From Neotamlana sedimentorum (lineage in GTDB: Bacteria > Bacteroidota > Bacteroidia > Flavobacteriales > Flavobacteriaceae), in NCBI RefSeq assembly GCF_000943565.1, contig NZ_JTDW01000011.1, forward strand, positions 26,169 through 90,168: 64,000 nt of DNA. The letters run 5' to 3'. Numbering within the stretch: position 1 is the stretch's first letter; every line of letters starts with the position of its first letter. Shown piece by piece: positions 60,801-64,000 of this stretch. Made by a program: the position numbers and the translations under genes. Below the pieces are notes generated by a model. It searched no databases. It saw only the letters and a program-made list of their open reading frames with translations, and was not told where the DNA came from.

Positions 60801-62692
60801 GCTCCACATAGGTAAAAATTTGGTAATTCTTTACCATCATTAGGGCATACTACCACTTCGTCAGCAAAAGGAATTAAAGGATTGGTAACTCCAGCTCCAA
60901 AGGTAATAACTTCAAAAACTTGATCAATCGATTGACAAGGAGCAACTGCTGTATTATGAACATAATAGGTTCCAGTTTCTGTAACAGTTAACGATTGCTC
61001 TGTTCCTATTTCTGGTGTTCCAGACGGACTTGTAGACCATGAATATGAATCGTATCCATCGCCCGCTGTTAAAGTAGTACTTGCTCCACAAAGAATAACT
61101 TCTTCTTCGAAAGTACAATTAATATCTGCTAAAAAATTGGTCGCGCCAGGCGTTAACAAACAACCAGTATTTGTAGCAAAACTTGGATCATCTGAAATTG
61201 TAAACTCCGTGTTTATAGTTCCTTGATAAGTAGAAAAAGCCTGATTACTGATAACGTTAGAACATGCATCGTTAAGTAAACTACAAGACGAAACAACGGT
61301 AACCATAAATCTAATTTCTGTAACTGGGTCGTTTTCTTCTACTATAGATTCGTCAACATCAAAAACAATTTCTCGAGTAACAGAGTCATAACTTTGTATG
61401 GAAACACCTGATGGCAAAACCCCTAAATCTGTTGGGTAATTAAAAATAACATTTTCAGGTAATATGTCTCGAATAATTAAGTTTGTAGCATCATCGTTAC
61501 CTGTATTTTGAAAACCAATTGTATAATATAATTCGTCACCTAAATTTACTTCTTGGTCTCTAATATCATTACCAAATTCATCTTCAACAATTTTAGTTAA
61601 AACTATGTTTGGAGCAATAATCTCGATGGCAAATGCACTAAAGTAGTAATAATAAATATCTTGATTACTACCCAAACTAATTGTAGCGCTAGTAGCATTA
61701 TTTGCAATTATAGAATTCCCTGCATTTGGAATACTAATAATTCCAGCATCGAAACCTAAAGTGTTAGATCCGTTAGGGTTTCTGGTTGTAAACAACTCTG
61801 GGGTATTAGTTACGGGATCGATGTATGATACAGTACTATTAAAAAAATTATTGCCAGGTCTAATTACTGTTCCCGCATTATTCGTTGCATCAATAGTACT
61901 TCCATTAAGTCTTAAGTAATCACCAGAATATCTCCTATCCCCCTCAATGGTACTGAAGGCAAATTCTGCACGTACTGGACCGGTAGGAATTGTTCTAAAA
62001 CCTGAAACAGGAAACGTTTCGCTAATAGTACTAGTAATTCGTGTAAAACCATCAAAAGATGTAATGTACTTACTTGGTAATAAAGGATCTTCATAAACTA
62101 CAAAAAGCGACCAACCTGCTGAAAGTCCTTCAGAATTTGGTTTCCTTCCTACCATTGAAGAAATATTAGCCACCGAATATGTTCCTTCCGGATCTGTTAG
62201 CGCGGTAACCATATCTGTTACATCATAATAATACACATATGTATTAGAATTATTGTTGTTTGCGGCATTCTTAAAATATACTTCAGAACCTGTAATATCA
62301 ACATAACTGCCTCCAGGAACTTTAAACTTAATATCGGAAATAGGATCATCTCCGTTTACAACCGCACTCCAATATAAACCAGCATAAACTACCTGATAAC
62401 AAGTAACATCGTCTGGAACATTTAAATCAGCACTACTGGAATTAAAGGTTGAAGAGTCTCCATCAATATCAACATGGACCGCAGCGTTAATTCTATCGTT
62501 TGCATCATTTCCATTATAAGGATCGGTAGGGTGTATACCAACATTACTATTACCTATTAGGAGCATATCTCCCTTAATGGCCTGATCGTATCTCGGTGAA
62601 AATGGAACCAAATTTTGCCCAAAAACACCATTAAAACAAAACAAGGTAAATAGTATTACCAAAAAAATCTTAAGAAAGTAATTCTTTTTCAT
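48812..62692 (-). CDS. Giant SprB-like surface adhesin with T9SS type B sorting domain
   Basis: 4626 residues from the ATG at 62692, which gives a clean signal peptide (MKKNYFLKIFLVILFTLFCF, cut near residue 26); 13 upstream in-frame codons were excluded. Order: N-terminal beta domain (about 27-355), DUF11-type repeat (about 360-500, VNLGDELYYTIGFQNTGNDD), cysteine-rich part, then a long array of SprB repeats (pattern CxGxxDGxIxVxxxGGTxPYxYSxDGG...GxYxVxVxDxxGC) interrupted near 1190-1395 by a jelly-roll-like domain, and a C-terminal gliding-type/type B sorting domain (last about 90 residues, IPNYFTPNNDNDLDTWGP ... FDRYGRKVATL ... GHFTLYR). Such proteins are exported by the type IX system and moved on the surface during gliding or used for adhesion. 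Confidence 0.93.
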   Translation of the reverse strand: MKKNYFLKIFLVILFTLFCFNGVFGQNLVPFSPRYDQAIKGDMLLIGNSNVGIHPTDPYNGNDANDRINAAVHVDIDGDSSTFNSSSADLNVPDDVTCYQVVYAGLYWSAVVNGDDPISDIKFKVPGGSYVDITGSEVYFKNAANNNNSNTYVYYYDVTDMVTALTDPEGTYSVANISSMVGRKPNSEGLSAGWSLFVVYEDPLLPSKYITSFDGFTRITSTISETFPVSGFRTIPTGPVRAEFAFSTIEGDRRYSGDYLRLNGSTIDATNNAGTVIRPGNNFFNSTVSYIDPVTNTPELFTTRNPNGSNTLGFDAGIISIPNAGNSIIANNATSATISLGSNQDIYYYYFSAFAIEIIAPNIVLTKIVEDEFGNDIRDQEVNLGDELYYTIGFQNTGNDDATNLIIRDILPENVIFNYPTDLGVLPSGVSIQSYDSVTREIVFDVDESIVEENDPVTEIRFMVTVVSSCSLLNDACSNVISNQAFSTYQGTINTEFTISDDPSFATNTGCLLTPGATNFLADINCTFEEEVILCGASTTLTAGDGYDSYSWSTSPSGTPEIGTEQSLTVTETGTYYVHNTAVAPCQSIDQVFEVITFGAGVTNPLIPFADEVVVCPNDGKELPNFYLCGANDTRLIETGITDTTSIIWEKLDESSCTAVANQDCANEDAACTWNQVASGTDFTINTDGQYRLTLNYDGGCFNQFYFNVYTNILDPNVTARDIYCTTPGEIRVGGVPSGYEYSIDGVNYQESNVFTVTTAALYEVYIRQIGVTPNPCIFTVPDVQVRERDFTASIIIEQPLCYGDLGTVVLAANDVRPQYYFSIYEGATLVNSVGPINDNDHTFSDLNPGNYTVNISSDDGCFHSEDIEIINPEELTVTAALTTPLTCTDGEITIYPVGGTPPYAYFINSTTVFQGTATYPVTSAGTYNITVVDYNNCSAETSITVDAIDVPSYTVSSSNILCYNDNTGEIVFNVADANGFAVEYSIDNGATYSASSTFSNLIAGDYTALVRYTLNGVECLSDSQDITITQPDNALTASSGVSELAGCGPSGEGRVRITNPQGGTPPYEYSFDNQATWVSTNESYVIPGTYTLYVRDSAGCITAMPEIVLDSEPVEPTISISTPDFNCDGSANATVTVTNEGSNNFKYTYYLDGVENTNLADPKTFLDVSEGSHVITVGYELNNVPTYSNLLTEDFGFGQLNVESPGIDFYLFESQQRPGDGRGNISVNDGEYSVTYNIESPFGAWWNPVDHTSGDRSNFGRYLLVNIGDPSTTAGISLDDNFYKKEITDIIPNQPVRVRLYVANVVKSNSNIIEPDLLLAVLDPSTGNIVSSVTTGNIDNNEQWNEFNLELNPGANTTLDFVIRTNIFGVSGNDLAIDDISVYQLPVSCTTEVDFPFVVDSGNAFTADLTGFSDVSCSGASDGEITIAAENFDTTNGYQYSIDGGVTWVTETTSPYTITGLSAAVYDVQIRYDDASDTCEFAFTQEISEPTPITLNIDVTSPTCLNGATLEASSTGGTAAYSYELLEDTTLNLVATFAANGILTDVVAGNYVVRVTDAHGCTTTTPVNITDPTGPTATIDVTTGYCYDANTGVTLEVNASGGLSPYEYNINGGAFTSNNVFSNLTPGNYDIIVRDSNGCTFALGTETIEPELQLNAAVTKGLDCTTSPDAEIEISYTGGYTPYASYEVSTDGTTYTAITPTPSASPFTYSVSADGTYYFRITDAENCIAEASVVINPITNPTATETTVNPLCNGDSNGSVQIVASSGTAPYEYNFDSAGFTTTSLYENLSEGTYAYQVRDANGCIYDGSVTLTAPVTLTTTHTVTEFSCSVSNTFESAQITINIPTTGTSPYSYSFNGSNYSATNTLTINDNGSDQTITYSVRDANGCVFSDSVTLTALNPPSDIAFSATTVTCLATTSDVTLTATDGVGVLTYSIQSPASATSNTTGAATGTFTGLAPDTYIFRVTDENNCYYEESFTVSPVTNIVATGNLNTDVACFGDSTGAVTFSISNFGGSYSYTLDGGTTVITGQTANSIPLTGLASGTYTIEVTDDATGCTDTASVIVSQPANALTLSATTTNVYCDDDTSQITVSASGGTPNYTYAAVISGASAPALASYSSNNVVTVDTNSAADLTWDVYVKDNNDCITFTTVTIIADAQPTLDPITPQCYVGNDLTVNLIGTVSVGTAMYSMGSGFQVSPSFTITSPGTYTFTIQDGNGCTASQTLVVNPQLQADALLTKDITCVVPTDATIDVNISGGSASYTTYEISVDGGTTYTVLTPTPVGNSFTYNTSVAGTYRFRITDSNNCSVETNDVTVTNPINPDITLVTQTAFITCSGESNAAIDVTINSTLGTPPYVINVFNNTTGTDYGTQTAGLAAGNYTITVTDSKGCTDTDTITITEPAPVSLSYTVTPITCGAGGVSLGTITINSVSGGTPNYTYHVTGVNGYDNAITNQTGSSVVFEVVDFGLYEIIITDTNGCTAMVQNILVASPPDDLDISVIAPPADCSTGGSATVAIGTPLTGSGPFHFAIYTGSGMVYTAPTTAPWQDEHAPGQTTFTNLVPGATYTFVVYDEATMCYYYEQADIPIPTNSTLTATNVVPNNITCTGSADGTVSFDISSIYGVPTDVTYEIRESLSLNSTGISGTGTVPANGTFSVTNIGALDFGNYIIVITEDAGATNAGCSVVSTEFNITESAILLSVTAMVSENANCNDLGTIVATASNGTGPYEYQAVVTGNAVVPGNWSTTNAFNLAGDETYDIYVRDAYGCVQFDTIYLPRDAEPTINTLASQCYVGSPISITITGTTYNGNATYSIGGAYQNDPNFTLNTPGTYTLSIQDDNGCIASTTYTVEPQLQLDADLTKDLDCTITPDGTIVLTPSGGTGVGPYTYEVSINGGTFAVIASNTYTVTTSGTYEFRVTNSQSCQATSNIITLDPLGTPVATEIHTDISCNGGSDGTITVTASGTEGPYEYSIDGGTTFLTSNVFTGLAPNTYSVIVRDNKSCVSSPVSVTLIEPTIVVASPTLTQGLTCDASNASQAATITVTASGGTSPYTYSFDGGTSFSSNNIYTTNTPGDVFLVVMDSNGCLSATETQNVPALNPPTDLNFSSTDITCINTTSDVTLTTTGGVMPVSYAILEPASATSNTTGDSTGTYTGLLPDTYLFEVTDANGCTYQESYTVNPVTNITVSGLLVSDVSCNGSTDGEVTFTVSNFSSTYSYSLDGGTTVITAQTISDIVLTGLLTGTNTIDITDEVTGCTATSSITVSEPTTVSLAETSNINATCNTGAQVTVSASGGTAPYTYAFVEDGVTPVSGDYTNSDSAILDAFVNLNWDVYALDVNNCPAMIDVTITTDPLPTVTLPSFASNQCNLTGDPYTFTVSNTTGIAPFEYSIDGGNSYQTSDTFTVNAPGTYAVTVKDANGCTATSTNTIEIYNALGITPELTTVPSCTDDDGVITVNATGGSGTYSYTISPSPATISLSGNVFSGVPSGTYTITVTDDVTTCTNSASITVEAATPVTFNASSTDVSCNGGSDGTITVDLPASNDNPIYTYEITAPIVVAAQTSNVFTGLSAGTYTVQVNSGRGCVETANVVVNEPNTITVAAPTVVEYACNIGVNAVNYASITVTNVTGGSSNYTIYEFIKSGNVVQYGANTSYTESDFSGGTYTINVYDDNGCVGSTTATISPFTSLESIDVTVDNAITCTNDEDITVTVNSTGPAPTNLEFTVQDIDAAGVYGGVYNQTNTTGVFTGLPIGNYSITVINLDTNCTLETIHYVNDPNTFDLEVDSVVNVTCFSDADGSVDVTFIDRVPTPTDESGAFSYTVFDSTGATVTTGTVANAGPTTISGLASGTYTITANLTNAPYCTVSQNFTIDAPTEALTITETHTEITCVSGNNDGSISVVASGGWLDYEYQLETLTGTIIVPYGSETTFEDLVANDYIVSVRDASGCIASVNVVLVNPDPIVVTATADATMLDCYGDSDGRITVSAIGGQGSNYSYTLNMLSPTVSSSGPQITPVFDGLAAGTYNITVTDGYNCVGTSADIIITQPDEVMASLVTTTTQTCTTDATLTLNATGGTGSYEYSETSDFAIILGTFATSTTFAVTPGTYQYYVRDANACTSNVSNEITIDPLPDLEIDIDVENATINCNGDQTGVIIATAQGGLGNYIYTLEDSSGNAITPVTQDSPGVFTELPAGIYQVRVNSGDCLETSALVEITEPDEALTAVFDVTNVLCAGGNDGMLEIMASGGTGQIKYAISPRLDQFFDTPIFTDLSPGTYQAIVQDELGCFVLYDFTVTEPAVVFISIVPDSIYPEACTGDQDGEFSIEITGGEMPYSVTLDDVNGSYFTGTATQTQFDFTGLSGGDHIVYVIDSNGCESEWNITFPESVEIIADLEIEYCTNGIDATSNMVIVNVDDTEIDLTEIDYSLDGGTYQTDNLFTDLAAGIHFITVRHSNTCEEIIDFEIENYNPLAVSLAQGDMNEIVATATGGSGNYEFSLNGDNQGSDNTYFIRASGDYTVTVTDSNGCVVSATAYFEFIDVCIPNYFTPNNDNDLDTWGPGCVGQYPNITFDIFDRYGRKVATLGANDTWDGNYKGKPLPTGDYWYVVKLNDSKDNRSFVGHFTLYR
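52600..54120 (-). repeat. Higher-order internal duplication, copy B
   Basis: Encodes LQLDADLTKDLDC ... ALNPPTDLNFSSTDITC ... PASATSNTTG ... PVTNITVSG ... LDGGTTVITAQT (about residues 2861-3371), collinear with copy A 3.6 kb (1200 codons) away. Confidence 0.75.
56200..57720 (-). repeat. Higher-order internal duplication, copy A
   Basis: Encodes LQLNAAVTKGLDC ... ALNPPSDIAFSATTVTC ... PASATSNTTG ... PVTNIVATG ... LDGGTTVITGQT (about residues 1657-2165). Several landmarks match copy B at an offset of exactly 3600 bp (for example GGATTTAATGC at about 56988 versus 53388), with only small indels elsewhere. Confidence 0.75.
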
Positions 62693-62772
62693 AAGCAGGA
62701 AAATTATATTTTGGTTTTGCTTGGGACACAAAAAATTTGCTTTAGCCTGAATGATAAAAAAGATTATTCGTA

Positions 62773-62780
62773 CAAAACTA
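62773..62780 (-). promoter_or_regulatory. Putative -7 element for the giant adhesin gene
   Basis: Minus strand reads TAGTTTTG (TAnnTTTG match), 80 nt before the ATG at 62692. No -33 TTG at the normal distance; tentative. The remaining 243-bp gap between the two genes is AT-rich with no other clear feature. Confidence 0.35.
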
Positions 62781-62935
62781 TTTTATAATCTTATTTTTAT
62801 TCATCTTAAGCGATGTAAATATCGCATTTTTTTATAGAAAAAGGTAATTTCAGCAGGAAAAAATGGTGTTTTATCGAATAAATTTAACTAAACACCCGAT
62901 AAAAGTATTTTTCATGAAGTATTTTGACTACAAAT

Positions 62936-64000
62936 TTAATTTTGTACATTAACAATTGAAGATTTACTTAAATATAAAGTAGTTTTATTATTTTGCATTG
63001 CAGATCTTGCCTCTGTTAAACTACCATAAACCTTACTATAAATATAATACTTACTACTGTTAACATCGTAGAAGAAATCTACCGATTTATTACCAGATTG
63101 AATCACTTTACGAACAAAATTATCTCGCTTATTTGTATCTGAATGTACAGCTAACACCAAATAGTAACCAGCTTCAACATTTGTTACACGGTTAATAATT
63201 AAAATATTATTCGGTATAACTTCTCCAAAATCAATATCATTTATTTCAGGTGTATTTTCGGTAATAGTGGTATTTTCCTTTATTGCTTTTAAGGCCGCTC
63301 GATCTTTGTTATAACGTTCCTGTTCGTTGTCGAAAGCTGCTCGTTTTATTCGACGTTTTCTTTCAAAATCGGTTGCTTCTTTAATTTCAACTAATTGTTC
63401 TAATAAATTTTGTTTAGTTTTTAAAATTTCTGCCTGTTCCGATTTTAATTTTACAATTTCATCCGCAAAATAAGAATTCACCTCATCTTTTGTATTTCTA
63501 GTCTTTTTAAGTCTAGTTTTATACAAGCTTTCTAATTCAGAAATTCGTGCATTTTGAGACTTTAAAACATCATCAATTTCCGATTTAATGGCTTCTAAGT
63601 TGGCATTTTCGGCAGAAACACTTTTAAACGGTTTAGGCTCCTTATAAATACCCTGTTCACTTAAATCGTTTTCCTCTTTTAAATCTGCTAAATCTTTTTG
63701 TCTGCTAGATACGGCATCTCTTAAACGATTCATTAAATTTTGTTGATCGATTCGGGTATTTACCGTTAACTCGGTTAAACGCTTCATCTCCAGCGATTCT
63801 TTGTCTTTAGAAACAGGAATTAACACGCCATCTAGCATCACTGTATCCAACGCTTTTTCGGCTTCTTGGGCTAAACGTTGCTTTTCAGCTTCAACTTTGG
63901 CTTTAGCTTCCTCAGCTAAACGTTCTTGTTCTAATTTCGCTACTGCTTCAGCTTCTGCTTGTTTTTTAGCTTCTTCTGCTAAACGTTGCTTTTCTGCCTC
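62936..64000 (-). CDS. Coiled-coil protein with C-terminal SPOR-like domain, 5' end outside window (partial)
   Basis: 354 codons visible; the frame is open to the window edge, so the N terminus is missing. The first 50 visible residues are heptad-like alanine/glutamate repeats (EAEKQRLAEEAKKQAEAEA, again AEAEKQRLAQEAEKA-like further on), typical of long TolA-like coiled coils. A second coiled coil spans the middle (VLKSQNARISELESLYKTRLKK; SEQAEILKTKQNLLEQLVEIKEA). The last about 75 residues (EAGYYLVLAVHSDTNKRDNFVRKVIQSG ... KYYIYSKVYGSLTEARSAM) have the SPOR pattern of peptidoglycan-glycan binding. It precedes the SprB-like and SprF-like genes on the same strand by 243 bp, so a cell-wall link for the adhesin system is possible. 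Confidence 0.75.
   Translation of the reverse strand, partial: EAEKQRLAEEAKKQAEAEAVAKLEQERLAEEAKAKVEAEKQRLAQEAEKALDTVMLDGVLIPVSKDKESLEMKRLTELTVNTRIDQQNLMNRLRDAVSSRQKDLADLKEENDLSEQGIYKEPKPFKSVSAENANLEAIKSEIDDVLKSQNARISELESLYKTRLKKTRNTKDEVNSYFADEIVKLKSEQAEILKTKQNLLEQLVEIKEATDFERKRRIKRAAFDNEQERYNKDRAALKAIKENTTITENTPEINDIDFGEVIPNNILIINRVTNVEAGYYLVLAVHSDTNKRDNFVRKVIQSGNKSVDFFYDVNSSKYYIYSKVYGSLTEARSAMQNNKTTLYLSKSSIVNVQN

Noticed and set aside
47828..62692. Region as the core type IX secretion operon.
   Set aside because: Only a substrate and a PorP/SprF partner are present; no gldK-N, sov/sprA or porV genes are in the window.
62865..62896. Hairpin GGTGTTT/AAACACC as terminator of the SPOR-like gene.
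   Set aside because: Stem is only 7 bp with an 18-nt loop and no T-run at the right place.

Overview
The window comes from a member of the Flavobacteriaceae (phylum Bacteroidota), probably marine or gliding. The evidence is very low GC, outer-membrane proteins typical of the phylum (a SusC/SusD pair, a PorP/SprF protein, a giant adhesin with a type IX secretion type B sorting domain), many lipoproteins, a short SRP RNA of the Bacteroidota type, and promoters of the phylum-specific form TTG-N19..22-TAnnTTTG. Genus cannot be fixed from this sequence. No rRNA, tRNA, prophage, insertion sequence or CRISPR array was seen, and no gene-free stretch exceeds about 300 bp.

Layout. 1-1.5 kb: the 3' end of an RND efflux permease overlapping its TolC partner. 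1.6-9.6 kb: housekeeping genes (glmM-type phosphoglucosamine mutase, ACP phosphodiesterase, gamma-glutamyltransferase, two unknowns, uvrA). 9.6-15.9 kb: a LOG-family protein, a large M1-peptidase-like/beta-barrel outer-membrane protein without a visible zinc motif, and a fused E1 alpha/beta branched-chain 2-oxoacid dehydrogenase. 15.9-18.2 kb: DUF202 protein plus unknown, then an organic-peroxide operon (ohrR-ohr-nitroreductase) behind a 54-bp palindromic promoter/operator. 18.4-27.9 kb: pheT, PAP2 phosphatase, DUF2007 protein, ABC-F ATPase, a thioredoxin-like lipoprotein without cysteines, an SDR, the SRP RNA, a glutaminyl-peptide cyclotransferase and a Cys-motif membrane protein.

27.9-45.0 kb (all minus strand) holds the most system-like region: ECF sigma factor, FecR anti-sigma, STN-containing SusC receptor, SusD lipoprotein, two TlpA thioredoxin lipoproteins, an M16 metallopeptidase, a stand-alone DsbD-alpha domain protein, a full DsbD-type disulfide reductase, and a class V PLP enzyme with a cysteine-desulfurase-like Cys loop. 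There are no carbohydrate-active enzymes, so this is not an ordinary polysaccharide locus. I infer uptake and periplasmic reduction/proteolysis of a disulfide-bearing peptide or protein, with electrons supplied by DsbD. A hairpin after susD and another after the second tlpA suggest several transcripts rather than one operon.

45.3-47.8 kb: a YceI - porin - YceI cluster. 47.8-64.0 kb (minus): a PorP/SprF outer-membrane protein directly after a 4626-residue SprB-like surface protein built from about a hundred-residue SprB repeats, including a higher-order duplication with a 3.6-kb register; upstream lies a coiled-coil/SPOR-like protein cut by the window edge. Together these look like a secreted, mobile surface adhesin and its dedicated type IX secretion partner.
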